Below, one piece after another: positions 24,433 to 33,637 of a stretch of 64,000 nt of DNA. The stretch covers positions 1 to 64,000 of the forward strand of contig CADCLV010000017.1 in assembly GCA_902802325.1 (NCBI GenBank), given 5' to 3'. The notes beneath the pieces were generated by a model. It saw nothing but the letters and a program-made list of their open reading frames with translations. It was not told the origin of the DNA and searched no databases. The DNA comes from Oscillospiraceae bacterium (GTDB taxonomy: Bacteria > Bacillota > Clostridia > Saccharofermentanales > Saccharofermentanaceae). Position 1 is the first letter of the stretch. Every line of letters starts with the position of its first letter. The position numbers were made by a program, and so were the translations under genes.

Positions 24433-26373
24433 TCACTCCAATTCAAAAGCACCCGTGTACAGCTGGTAGTATTTTCCTTTTTCAGCCACGAGTGAAGTGT
24501 GGTCTCCCTGCTCGATAATACGGCCATTTTCCAGCACCATGATCATCTCACTGTTTTTTACGGTGGAAAGCCTATGTGCAATAACAAATACCGTGCGGTT
24601 CTCCATCAGAGCATCCATTCCACGCTGCACGATCGCTTCTGTACGTGTATCGATCGAACTGGTTGCTTCATCGAGGATCATGACAGGCGGATCAGCCACA
24701 GCGGCACGGGCGATCGAGATCAGCTGGCGCTGGCCTTGAGACAGTTCCGAACCGTTCGCCGTCAGCAAAGTATCATACCCTTGTGGAAGCTTACTGATGA
24801 AATCATGTGCATTGGCCAGTTTGGCAGCAGCGATACATTCTTCCTCCGTCGCCGAAAGATTTCCGTAGCGGATATTTTCCATGACAGTTCCCGTGAAAAG
24901 CTGAGTGTCCTGAAGTACCACGCCAAGCGAGCGGCGCAGGTCCGACTTTTTTATCTTATTAATGTTGATATCATCGTAGCGGATCTTTCCATCTGCTATG
25001 TCATAGAAACGGTTGATCAGATTTGTGATCGTCGTTTTTCCGGCACCGGTTGCACCGACGAAAGCAATCTTCTGCCCCGGCATGGCATGTAAAGTGATAT
25101 CGTGAAGCACGGTCTTTTTTCCGTCATAACTAAAATCCACGTCTGTGAAACAAACTTCGCCACGCACAAGCGAGTACGTCATCGTTCCATCCCCATGCGG
25201 ATGTTTCCAAGCCCAAACATAATCATCATTAGAGTTATGGACAAGCGGCGTCTCCTTCGAAACCTCTATCAGTTTTTCCCCATCTTTCCGGCAACGCACT
25301 AGCGTAACATATCCTTCATCCGGCTCGGATTCTTCATCTAGAAATCGAAAGATTCTTTCCGCTCCGGCCATCGCCATATTAATGGCATTCATCTGCCCTG
25401 ACATCATTGATACAGGTTCTACGAAGGCTCGTGTCAGCTGCAGGAAGGACGCAATCACTCCGACAGTAATGACGCTCAAGTGACAACGAATCGCCAGAAA
25501 TCCGCCGATGAACGCAACAAGTACATATAGAACTTTTCCTATACTGTCTGTCAACGGCATCATAATATTGGCAAAGGTGTTCGCCTTTGTGGAATTCAGA
25601 CAGAGTTCATCATTCTTTTGGTCGAATCTCTGTATAGCACGCTTCTCGTATGTAAAAACTTTAATGACTTTCTGACCATTGGCCATTTCTTCAATATAGC
25701 CATTCACATTTCCAAGTGAATCCTGCTGTTTCATGAAGTACTTAGCGCTTTTTCCTCCAATCTTTCCGATTAAGAAAAACATCGCTGCCGTACCAATGAT
25801 GACGGGGATCGTTAACTGCCAGCACAGGAAAAGCATACCAATCAGATTGGCAGCAAAAGAGATACAAGAAGAGAGTGTGGTAGGCACACCCTGGGAAATC
25901 ATCTCTTTTAGTGCATCTACATCATTTGTGTAATGACTCATTACATCCCCGTGAGCATGAGTGTCAAAAAACGAAAGCGGAAAGGTCTGCATGTGGCGGA
26001 ACATTTCATCACGTACATTCCGTAATACATTGTTAGCAATCACCATCATGATCTGTGCCGAAAAGAACTCCACCAGCACAGCAAACCCATACAACAGCCC
26101 GAGTTTTCCGATCCATGTTGCCAGTCCGGAGAAATCCACCGCGTTTATTCCTGATGTTTCCGCCGTTTTCAAAAACGGCATCACGTAGTCATCGAGCAAG
26201 TCTTTTATAAACACATTACTCAAAACAGCAACAATAGAGGCGAGAATTATACAAACGACGACCAGACACAGTAGAAATTTATATTTCCCGGTCAGATAAG
26301 AAAGCAAGCGCTTGATATTCTTCATAGAAAGCGGGCTCTCCTGCTCCAATGTTTTCTCATCGATGGAAGACAT
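24433..26373 (-). CDS. ABC exporter, TMD-NBD half with canonical ATPase site
   Basis: The 646-residue half-transporter has six membrane segments in the first ~330 residues and a C-terminal nucleotide-binding domain: Walker A GATGAGKTT, signature LSQGQ, Walker B VMILDEATSSID with the catalytic Glu, and the switch His in VIAHRLSTV. A roughly 45-residue insert (about 355-400, containing DDYVWAWKHPHGDG) lies between the two domains. It pairs with the downstream-read half (26373-28158), whose Walker B ends in Asp, making a heterodimeric exporter with one consensus site. It overlaps that gene by one base. Expected role: export of, and self-protection from, the NRPS product. Confidence 0.9.
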   Translation of the reverse strand: MSSIDEKTLEQESPLSMKNIKRLLSYLTGKYKFLLCLVVVCIILASIVAVLSNVFIKDLLDDYVMPFLKTAETSGINAVDFSGLATWIGKLGLLYGFAVLVEFFSAQIMMVIANNVLRNVRDEMFRHMQTFPLSFFDTHAHGDVMSHYTNDVDALKEMISQGVPTTLSSCISFAANLIGMLFLCWQLTIPVIIGTAAMFFLIGKIGGKSAKYFMKQQDSLGNVNGYIEEMANGQKVIKVFTYEKRAIQRFDQKNDELCLNSTKANTFANIMMPLTDSIGKVLYVLVAFIGGFLAIRCHLSVITVGVIASFLQLTRAFVEPVSMMSGQMNAINMAMAGAERIFRFLDEESEPDEGYVTLVRCRKDGEKLIEVSKETPLVHNSNDDYVWAWKHPHGDGTMTYSLVRGEVCFTDVDFSYDGKKTVLHDITLHAMPGQKIAFVGATGAGKTTITNLINRFYDIADGKIRYDDININKIKKSDLRRSLGVVLQDTQLFTGTVMENIRYGNLSATEEECIAAAKLANAHDFISKLPQGYDTLLTANGSELSQGQRQLISIARAAVADPPVMILDEATSSIDTRTEAIVQRGMDALMENRTVFVIAHRLSTVKNSEMIMVLENGRIIEQGDHTSLVAEKGKYYQLYTGAFELE

Positions 26374-28158
26374 TATTCCTCGCCTCCCCTCTTCTGAGAT
26401 TCATATACTTCCCGATATATATCATTGCCGGCCAATAGCTCCTGGTGGGTGCCAATACCACTGATCCTGCCTTTGTCGATCACTATGATTCGATCTGCAT
26501 TCTCTACGGAAGATATACGCTGGGCAATGATCAGCTTTGTCATTCCCGGAACCAGTTCAGTAAAACCTTTCTGAATCTGAGCATCTGTTTTCGTATCTAC
26601 CGCACTGGTCGAATCATCCAGAATGAGGATCTTCGGCTTTTTCAAAATGGCCCTGGCTATACATAGCCTCTGCTTTTGTCCGCCGGAAACATTGGTTCCA
26701 TCCTGTTCAATATACGTATCATACCCCTCCGGAAATGATCGGATGAAAGAGTCCGCCTGAGCAATTTCACATGCCTGTCTCATCTCCTCGTCCGTTGCTT
26801 CCGCATTTCCCCAACAAAGATTCTCCCGGATCGTACCTGAGAAAAGAACATTTTTCTGAAGTACCATAGTTACATTGTCACGGATAACATTCAAATCATA
26901 ATTTCGCACATCGACTCCGCCAACTTTGATCCTTCCGGATGTGACATCATAAAGTCGCGGGATCAGCTGTACCAGAGAAGATTTTCCGCTTCCGGTCCCG
27001 CCAATGATTCCCACTGTTTCTCCGGAACGGATATGCAGATCAATATCTATCAAGCAGCACTTCTCTTTGTCCTTAGAATAACTGAAAGATACATTCTCAA
27101 AATCAATAGAACCATCTTTCACTTCCTGGATCGGAGCCTCCGGATTGCGGATATCCGGTTCCTCTTCCAGTATTTCAGCAATACGAGCTGCCGACGCACG
27201 GGAAATGACAAGCATAACAATAATCATCGATACCATCATCAAACTCAGCAGTATCTGCATGGTGTAGGTGAACATAATCGTCAGCTGTCCGGTTGTCATC
27301 TTTTTATTTACGACCAGTTTTGCACCGATCCAGGAAATCAGAAGCATCGCTGTATAGATGCTGGACATCATAATCGGACCATTGAAATTCAGCGCTCTCT
27401 CAGCTTTTACAGAGTCGTTTCGGATACTGTTGGATACAGACGTGAATTTCTCGGTTTCATGTTCTTCCCGCACATATGATTTGACGATACGGATCCCTCG
27501 TACATTTTCCTGAACAACATTATTCATCCGGTCGATTTTAGTAAACATGCGGGTAAAAACCGGCTGAGCATAACGAAAAATAAGATACAAGCCAATCAGC
27601 ATCAGTGGTGCAATACCCAGGAATATCAGTGCCAGTCTGGTATTGATCGTAAAAATCGCCGTCATGGCAAATATCAGCATGATCGGCGCTTTTACCGCAA
27701 TCAGAATAATCGTCTGATACGCATTTTGTACATTCATCACATCTGTCGTCAGTCTTGTGATGATACTAGAAGTTTTGAACTTATCTATATTAGAAAACGA
27801 GAATTTCTGCAGCTGGCAAAACATATCGTGTCTAAGATTTCGGGCAAATCCGGAACTGGCCTTGGCAGCAAAACTTCCGGATAAAGCACCGAATGCCAGA
27901 TATGCCAGCATACACACCAGAATCAGAGTCCCCATCCACCATACGTAGTCCATGTTGGATTTTTCAACACCTTCATCGATTCAGAGTCCCCATCCACCAT
28001 ACGTAGTCCATGTTGGATTTTTCAACACCTTCATCGATCAGTTTTCCCATAAGGAACGGCATAATTACCTCCATGGCAACCGCCAGGGAAACCAGAACCG
28101 GTGAGAGAATAGATGGTTTTTTATACTCTCTGACTGAAAGCAGGAGCCTCTTGATCAT
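26373..28158 (-). pseudogene. ABC exporter half disrupted by a 58-bp tandem duplication
   Basis: The gene should encode a 575-residue half-transporter: an N-terminus MIKRLLLSVREYKKPSILSP, six membrane segments, Walker A GGTGSGKSS, signature VSGGQKQ and Walker B ILILDDSTSAVD (Asp in place of catalytic Glu, usual for the degenerate site of heterodimeric exporters). A perfect 58-bp repeat (27923-27980 and 27981-28038) shifts the frame and produces a TGA right after ...DYVWWMGTLNR (residue 61). Deleting one copy restores an unbroken frame (1728 bases). The downstream piece could only start at an internal ATG (27953) with no ribosome binding site and would lack the first membrane segment. It overlaps the thioesterase gene by four bases at its start. 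True inactivation, a reversible state and an assembly artefact all remain possible. Confidence 0.85.
27923..28038. repeat. Perfect 58-bp tandem duplication inside the exporter gene
   Basis: Bases 27923-27980 are repeated exactly at 27981-28038. The length is not a multiple of three (58 = 19 x 3 + 1), so it frameshifts the ABC exporter gene. A short TCAG occurs at both borders of the single-copy sequence, but the junction has one extra T, so simple slippage on TCAG does not fully account for it. Confidence 0.97.
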
Positions 28159-28868
28159 TTCTTCTTCTCACCTTCTTTCAAGTACTTACGAAGGTAAGAA
28201 ACGAACTCGGTATGGTTATTAAATGCAAAGAAATGATTGCCTCTGAAAACTTGAAGAGAAAAATCCTGTTCAGTATACTTTTGCCATTCCTGCATGTCCT
28301 CCTGGGGAGTTTCTTCGTCCTCCTCACCGAAAAGTGCCAAAAGAGGTACGTGGATCTTCCTTTCTTCATAGGAACGCGTATACCGGGTAAACATCTGCAC
28401 ATCGGCATATAAGATATCGGCAATCATTTCCATCAGTTCTTCGCATTCAAGGATCTCCGGTTCAAACTGTCCTCGGGAAACGATAGTTTGTAAAAGTTCT
28501 TCTTTGGATAACTCTCGAAGATTGATGCCTTTATTGCGCATATGTGGCGGCCGGCTTGCGGCAACAATGACTGCTTTGGGAAGTATGTCTGTTATCTTTT
28601 CCAAAACAAAAGCAGTCTCCAGCGCAATCAAAGCACCCATGCTATGACCGTAAATTACATAATCAGAAGGGTTTTTCCGAAGAATCGTTTCAGAGATCTC
28701 CTCTGCCGCTGCTTCAATACTGGAATAATAGGGATCGCAGAAGCGGCTCGCGTGTCCGGGATACTCGATGGGACAAACTTCGATTTCCGGTTTCAATTCT
28801 GAAATCCAGTCTCGATATATACTTGCACTGCCTCCTGCATAAGGCAATGCAAACATCTGCATGCTCAT
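28155..28868 (-). CDS. Type II thioesterase of the NRPS cluster
   Basis: This 237-residue alpha/beta hydrolase begins MQMFALPYAGGSASIYRDW, the typical start of external (type II) thioesterases. It carries the nucleophile elbow YGHSMGALIA (Ser), a Asp in LFGEEDEETP and the late His in RGNHFFAF. Such enzymes clear misprimed or stalled acyl groups from carrier domains; since neither NRPS has its own TE domain, this one may also take part in release. It is the first gene of the cluster and overlaps the next by four bases. No Shine-Dalgarno lies at normal distance from ATG 28868; an AAAGGAG sits upstream of a hairpin (28880-28904). Confidence 0.9.
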   Translation of the reverse strand: MSMQMFALPYAGGSASIYRDWISELKPEIEVCPIEYPGHASRFCDPYYSSIEAAAEEISETILRKNPSDYVIYGHSMGALIALETAFVLEKITDILPKAVIVAASRPPHMRNKGINLRELSKEELLQTIVSRGQFEPEILECEELMEMIADILYADVQMFTRYTRSYEERKIHVPLLALFGEEDEETPQEDMQEWQKYTEQDFSLQVFRGNHFFAFNNHTEFVSYLRKYLKEGEKKK

Positions 28869-28879
28869 ATTTTATCTAA

Positions 28880-28904
28880 AGTATAAGGATCCCCACCTTA
28901 TACT
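28880..28904 (-). promoter_or_regulatory. Hairpin between Shine-Dalgarno and thioesterase start
   Basis: On the minus strand AGTATAAGG and CCTTATACT form a perfect 9-bp stem with a 7-base loop. AAAGG lies just before it and the thioesterase ATG 11 bases after it. Folding would bring the ribosome binding site near the start codon. There is no T-run, so it is not a terminator. Confidence 0.5.
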
Positions 28905-28978
28905 CCTTTCGCATTATTTCCCCACACCTATTGTATTCTATCACAAAAATATCCGGTAAAAGAAATCGTCGCATCTTC

Positions 28979-31489
28979 TTATTCGATACTCTTCAGCGAC
29001 TCGGTCATGTCGATCCGGCGGATCTTGCCGCGCATCATGAAGTCCACGGCCATGGAAAAGAGGATGACCAGAAGGAGCGAGTAAACATAGCTCATGGGCA
29101 GGATCAGGACCTTGTAGGCCACGATATCCATCTTGATCTGGGAGATCACGAAGCGGTGCAGGGCGATGCCTGTCGGGATCCCTACGATAAAGCCCAGAAG
29201 GCAGAGGATAAAGTTCTCGCGGAACACATAGCTTCCGGTTTCGCCTTTTCGGAAACCCAGAACTTTGAGAGTCGCGATCTCCCGGGTCCTTTCGGCGATG
29301 TTGATGTTATTCAGGTTAAACAGCACGATAAAGGCCAGAAGAGCTGCACAGGTAATGACCAGTATCACGATATAATTCATCTTCTCCATGGTATTGGAGA
29401 AGTTCTTTCTTCCTTCTTCCATAATGTTCCAGGACTGGATATGCTCCTCCGATCCGATGGCGGAACCGAACTCGTAGGAAGTTCCTTCCGGCACGCGGAC
29501 CAGTGCGCTGTTCGGTACATATTCTTCGGCAAAAGCACTTTCGTAGGTGCTTTTGTCCATGATGGCGTAGTGGAATGTGTAATTCTCGAAAATGTAGCCG
29601 ATGGGGCAGGTTATGGTCTTTCCCTCTTCTCCGTATTCCAGAGTGATGGTATCGCCCACTTCAAGGCCGTTGCTTTCGGCAAGCTTAATGCTGATTCCGA
29701 TTTTTCCCGATTCAGGAAGCGCATATTCTTCTTTTCCGTTATGGGGACGCACATACTGAATGAATGCCGGATCGTCTGCCACGAACAAAGACACATCCCG
29801 GATGGCGCTTTTACTTGTGTGCTTCAGCTGCTCGGTACGGATCAGGATGGATTCGGCCTTTATACCGGTCTTCTCTTCAGCCTTTTGAAGAAGATCCCTC
29901 ATCTCCTCTTTTGTTGCTTTTCCATCGAAATTCACTGCCACATCGTAGGTCATGATCTCATCGTACTGGAAGTTGATGAGATTATTGATGGAGTCCTTCA
30001 GCCCGAATCCGGTGATCAGAAGCGCCGTGCATCCCGCAATGCCGATGATCATCATCCACATTCTCTTTTTGAAGCGGAAAACATTCCGGGCCGATACCTT
30101 GTGGAGGAAGGACAGTCTCTTCCAAAGAGGCGTAATGTACTCGAGAAAGATGCGTTTTCCCGAGGGCGGGGCTTTCGGCCGGACCAGTTCTGCCGGAGTA
30201 TCGGTAAACTCCGAAAAACACGTCACGATGGTCACGCCGACGGAGCAGAGAAGGGACACGAGAAGGGAGATCAGAAACAGCGGGATCTCCACTGTAAACG
30301 TGATGGGCGCAAACCCGTACATCACGTCATAGACCTTCCAGATCACGAAGGGGAATATCTTCGTTCCGGCGGCAAACCCGCCTACGGCGCCGATAAGAGA
30401 GGCCGATCCGGAGTAGATGATATACTTGAGCATGATGGAAAACTTCGAATACCCCACGGCCCGCATGGTGCCGATCACCGACCGTTCATCGCTGACCATG
30501 CGCTGCATGGTGGTAGAGCAGACGAGGGCGGCCAGCGCAAAGAAAAAGATCGGAAATACCGAGGCGATGCCGTCTACGATCTTGGCATCATTTTCGAAAC
30601 TGACATAGCCCACATTGGTGTCGCGCTTCAGGATAAAGAATTCCGCTGACGCCGGAAATCCCATGGATTCCGGATCTACAGGAAATGCACTTTCGTCGCC
30701 GGTGATCCCGTATTGGGAAAGGACCTCTTTCTTGAGCCGTTCATAGCGGGCATCCACCACCTCTTTCACGCAGGGCGAAAGTGCTTTTTCCTGAAGTTTT
30801 ACATCCTCTTCGTATTCTTCGGTAAATGCATCTTTGTCGGTGCGGATCCGTACATAGGTTTCAGAATATGAAGTGAAATCCAGTCCTTCTTCGGGAACAT
30901 ATACGAAGAAATCCAAAGATCCGTCCCCCATCTCGGTGGTGCCTTTTTGAAAGTTCAAGTAATACGGCGAGCGGACCCGGCCGACTACTTCGTATTCTTT
31001 GAAAGAAAAACCGTCACCTTCTGAAAGCAGAAGCGTATCCCCCACATAATCAGAGGCGCAGGCATAGGCATCGACCACCACTTCATCCGGCTTTTCCGGA
31101 AGCCGCCCCTCGATCAGATCCAGTTTATTGATATCCTTCGTCATTGTATGGAAACGGACGACGGAAACGAGATCTTCTTTTCCTTCTTTTCCCTTTTTCC
31201 GGGTCACGATGCCGTCCGAAAAGAATGCACCTTCACAGGAAATCACCTCCGGAAGAGTCCGGATCTTTTCGATATCCTCCTCATCGAAACCAATGGTGGA
31301 GAGAATGCGGAAATCAAAGAGGGCCTGTTTCCGGATATAGTCGGTACCGGTCTTCATAAAAGCCGGTTTGGTGCTTTTTAAGCCGGAAAAGAAACCGACG
31401 CCCAAAGCGATGATCGCCAGGATCGCCAGATATCGCATCAGACTTCCCTTGATGGTGCGCAAAACGATCTTCCAGTAACTGCTCTTCAT
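28979..31489 (-). CDS. FtsX/MacB-type ABC transporter permease
   Basis: The 836-residue permease has one N-terminal membrane segment (LMRYLAILAIIALGVGFFSGLK), a large extracytoplasmic domain, three membrane segments in the middle (around FPIFFFALAALVCSTTMQRM), a second extracytoplasmic domain, and three final segments (IVILVITCAALLAFIVLFNL onward). This double-FtsX layout is common in Bacillota peptide or lipoprotein exporters and sensors. ALVCSTTMQRMVSDERSVIGTMRAVGYS and NINIAERTREIATLKVLGFR are the coupling segments that touch the ATPase. It follows its ATPase gene by seven bases. Substrate unknown; not part of the NRPS cluster by position, although the thioesterase begins 110 bases later in the same direction. 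Confidence 0.85.
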   Translation of the reverse strand: MKSSYWKIVLRTIKGSLMRYLAILAIIALGVGFFSGLKSTKPAFMKTGTDYIRKQALFDFRILSTIGFDEEDIEKIRTLPEVISCEGAFFSDGIVTRKKGKEGKEDLVSVVRFHTMTKDINKLDLIEGRLPEKPDEVVVDAYACASDYVGDTLLLSEGDGFSFKEYEVVGRVRSPYYLNFQKGTTEMGDGSLDFFVYVPEEGLDFTSYSETYVRIRTDKDAFTEEYEEDVKLQEKALSPCVKEVVDARYERLKKEVLSQYGITGDESAFPVDPESMGFPASAEFFILKRDTNVGYVSFENDAKIVDGIASVFPIFFFALAALVCSTTMQRMVSDERSVIGTMRAVGYSKFSIMLKYIIYSGSASLIGAVGGFAAGTKIFPFVIWKVYDVMYGFAPITFTVEIPLFLISLLVSLLCSVGVTIVTCFSEFTDTPAELVRPKAPPSGKRIFLEYITPLWKRLSFLHKVSARNVFRFKKRMWMMIIGIAGCTALLITGFGLKDSINNLINFQYDEIMTYDVAVNFDGKATKEEMRDLLQKAEEKTGIKAESILIRTEQLKHTSKSAIRDVSLFVADDPAFIQYVRPHNGKEEYALPESGKIGISIKLAESNGLEVGDTITLEYGEEGKTITCPIGYIFENYTFHYAIMDKSTYESAFAEEYVPNSALVRVPEGTSYEFGSAIGSEEHIQSWNIMEEGRKNFSNTMEKMNYIVILVITCAALLAFIVLFNLNNINIAERTREIATLKVLGFRKGETGSYVFRENFILCLLGFIVGIPTGIALHRFVISQIKMDIVAYKVLILPMSYVYSLLLVILFSMAVDFMMRGKIRRIDMTESLKSIE

Positions 31490-31496
31490 GTCCGGA

Positions 31497-32198
31497 TCAC
31501 CATTCGATATCTTCCACGGATATGGGTTCCGGGTTCACTTCACAGCTTAAGACCCGGCCGTTCTTAATGCGGATCACCCGGTTCGCCATCGCGGCCAGCG
31601 TGGAATTGTGGGTAATGATCACCACAGTCATGTGCTTTTCGACACACATCTGGGCCAGAAGGCGGAGGATGGATTTACCGGTCTGGTAATCCAGGGCGCC
31701 GGTGGGCTCATCGCACAAAAGAAGCTTCGGATTCTTCGCCACAGCCCGGGCAATGGCTACACGCTGCTGCTCGCCGCCCGAAAGCTGGGCCGGGAAGTTT
31801 TTACTACGGTCAGAAAGACCCACATCCTTAAGCACTGTCTCCGGATCCATCGGATCGGAAACCAGCTGGGAGGCCATTTCCACATTTTCGATCGCCGTGA
31901 GATTGGGGATCAGATTATAAAACTGAAAGACGAAGCCCACATCGGATCTTCGATACTCCGCCAGTTCTTTTTCTTTGAGATCCGAGATCTTCTTTCCATC
32001 CAGGATGACGGTTCCGGAAGTCAGTGTATCCATGCCGCCCAGGATATTCAGAAGCGTTGTTTTCCCGGCGCCGGACTGGCCTAAAATGACACAGAGTTCG
32101 CCTTTTTCTATGGCGAACTCTGCTCCATCCAGCGCACGCACTTCCACGTCGCCGGTCTTATAGATCTTTTTTACGTCCTGAAACTCGATATAGGCCAT
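31497..32198 (-). CDS. ABC transporter ATP-binding protein (LolD/MacB type)
   Basis: The 233-residue ATPase has Walker [11 protein letters not shown]-loop [18 protein letters not shown], signature [14 protein letters not shown], Walker [13 protein letters not shown] and switch His IITHNSTLA. The Y-N-L-I-P-N-L-T-A-x-E-N-V stretch marks the LolD/MacB subfamily that pairs with FtsX-like permeases. I set the start at 32198 because AGGAG lies 11 bases upstream; the longer in-frame start lacks one. It is preceded by a lipoprotein gene (32276-32881), a frequent companion of such exporters, and followed by the permease. Confidence 0.9.
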   Translation of the reverse strand: MAYIEFQDVKKIYKTGDVEVRALDGAEFAIEKGELCVILGQSGAGKTTLLNILGGMDTLTSGTVILDGKKISDLKEKELAEYRRSDVGFVFQFYNLIPNLTAIENVEMASQLVSDPMDPETVLKDVGLSDRSKNFPAQLSGGEQQRVAIARAVAKNPKLLLCDEPTGALDYQTGKSILRLLAQMCVEKHMTVVIITHNSTLAAMANRVIRIKNGRVLSCEVNPEPISVEDIEW

Positions 32199-32275
32199 GG
32201 CTTTTCTTCTCCTGAAGGTGTCGGTTCTACCTGCCATTATATACCATTTTCAGGCTTGAATCTGCTGTTTTCGGG

Positions 32276-32881
32276 TCAGTCGTAATCCTCCACATTCCAG
32301 ACATGATCCCACTCATCACGCATCTCTCCGGTAGTGGTATTGACCTTTACTTCCGCCACCAGCACATTGGCATCTTTTCCATCCTGGGAACGGACCTGGA
32401 AGGTGTAGCCCTCATCCGTCTCTTCGATCTGACTGTCAAATACCACCAGCTTCAGCTGCGCCTCGGCCTGCTCATTGTAGAAATTCAGCGCGGCACGGAT
32501 GTATCTTTGTACATCTCTTTCGCCCACCGGTTCCTCATCGGCCGTACCTTCTGCCACCTGATCTTCCGAGATCTCATCTCCAGATGGATCCTTCACCGGT
32601 TCATCTGACGCGGTTTTCGGTCCTTTGGATGGCGGTTCTGAATCGGGTTTTGTCGCATCCGTCTCTTTTTTTGAAGCCTCTGTCGTAGCTTCAGATTCTG
32701 CTTCTGTCTCTTTCTTTATTGCTTCTGTCGTCTCTTCGTCTTCGTCATCCGCTCTTCTTTCCGTCTTTGCCTTCGTGGTGGATTCCTCTCTGGAATCCTT
32801 ATCCGGACGGCATCCGGCTGCGGACAGCATGCACAAAGCCATGCATGCTACGATCGTTCTTCTTGCCCAAACTTTTTTCAT
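32276..32881 (-). CDS. Putative lipoprotein with Thr/Glu/Lys-rich linker
   Basis: The 201-residue product has a lipoprotein signal (MKKVWARRTIVACMALCMLS then AAGC, Cys near residue 24) and about 90 residues of low-complexity Glu/Thr/Lys/Asp sequence with recurring TTEA/KKETEA units. A compact C-terminal domain follows (RDVQRYIRAALNFYNEQAEA to DEWDHVWNVEDYD). The C-terminal domain mentions strands like those of small PepSY-like folds, but I do not recognise it firmly. It lies upstream of, and in line with, the MacB-like exporter, so it may be an accessory surface protein. AAGGAGG precedes the start. Confidence 0.6.
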   Translation of the reverse strand: MKKVWARRTIVACMALCMLSAAGCRPDKDSREESTTKAKTERRADDEDEETTEAIKKETEAESEATTEASKKETDATKPDSEPPSKGPKTASDEPVKDPSGDEISEDQVAEGTADEEPVGERDVQRYIRAALNFYNEQAEAQLKLVVFDSQIEETDEGYTFQVRSQDGKDANVLVAEVKVNTTTGEMRDEWDHVWNVEDYD

Positions 32882-33070
32882 TACAATACCTCCTTAAATC
32901 GATATCGTACGTCTATTCTAGCAAGAGAGCCGAAGATTAAGATAAGCATACCGTCACTTTTCCGTGTCACCATGCATTTCGGGCTTTAAAAAGTATACCA
33001 GCAAACTACTTGTTTCTCTCTTTTCCTCTCGCTACAATGGAGAAAAAGAGAGAGACGAGGTGGTTTTCGT

Positions 33071-33622
33071 ATGCATTTCCCGGAAAGAAAGATCTTACTT
33101 AAGGACGGCCGGACCTGTATTTTGCGTCCTAACGGACCGGATCTTGCCAAAGAAATGATTACCTACCTGGAAAAAACATCTGCGGAGACGCCGTTTCTTC
33201 TTCGAAATCCCGATGAAGTGAACTTCACACTGGAAAGTGAAAAAGAGATCCTGGGAAGACTTCAGGAAGATCCCTATGCCATCATGATGGCCGCGACAGT
33301 AGACGGAAAAGTCGCCGGTAACGGCAGCATCACCGGCATCGGAGATAAAAGAAAGATCCGCCACCGCTGTTCCCTGGCAATCGCTCTTTATGAAGAATAC
33401 TGGGGACTGGGCATCGGTACCGCCATGATCAATTACATGACAGAACTTGCCAAGGAGATCGGCTGGCATCAGGTGGATCTGGAAGTAGTCGCCGAGAACG
33501 AACAGGCGCAGGCACTTTATAAGAAGTGCGGCTTCATCGAGTCCGGACGCCGGCATAATGCCCTTCTTTTCGATGACGGCACCTACCACGACGAGATCCT
33601 GATGTATAAATCCCTCATCTAA
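33071..33622 (+). CDS. GNAT-family N-acetyltransferase
   Basis: The 183-residue enzyme shows the GNAT core: RCSLAIALYEEYWGLGIGTA with the acetyl-CoA loop (YWGLGIGTAM, R/QxxGxG/A type), then VDLEVVAENEQAQALYKKCG, the classical motif B of RimI/YhhY-like proteins. EGRRHNALLFDDGTYHDEIL is the usual C-terminal end of that group. It should acetylate a small-molecule or protein amine. An AGGTGG site precedes the ATG. It is followed 15 bases later by a phosphodiesterase gene and probably shares its transcript. Confidence 0.82.
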   Translation: MHFPERKILLKDGRTCILRPNGPDLAKEMITYLEKTSAETPFLLRNPDEVNFTLESEKEILGRLQEDPYAIMMAATVDGKVAGNGSITGIGDKRKIRHRCSLAIALYEEYWGLGIGTAMINYMTELAKEIGWHQVDLEVVAENEQAQALYKKCGFIESGRRHNALLFDDGTYHDEILMYKSLI

Positions 33623-33637
33623 AAGGAGCCGTATCTC

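Larger units (their letters stand above)
5446..28868 (-). other. NRPS biosynthetic gene cluster (glycosylated peptide predicted)
   Basis: Ten co-directional minus-strand genes with short gaps or overlaps supply every step expected for a modified nonribosomal peptide: a PPTase, two NRPS proteins, two GT1-like glycosyltransferases, a sugar kinase/nucleotidylyltransferase fusion, a polysaccharide-deacetylase-like enzyme, a heterodimeric exporter and a type II thioesterase. Four A domains imply about four residues. No in-cis thioesterase or reductase domain is present. The only large break is at 24138-24432, where likely promoters sit, so there are probably two transcription units. No pathway-specific regulator was seen inside. 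Confidence 0.85.

Noticed and set aside
28879-28902. A six-codon GTG-started leader peptide after AAAGGAG upstream of the thioesterase
   Set aside because: The frame (V-G-I-L-I-L-stop) coincides with the hairpin stem and has no repeated regulatory codon; the structured-leader reading is simpler.
28931-30649. A 572-codon plus-strand open frame opposite the FtsX permease
   Set aside because: It is the antisense shadow of the permease; its translation is low in hydrophobic order, His/Asp-rich, and has no family look, while the minus strand encodes a clear membrane protein.
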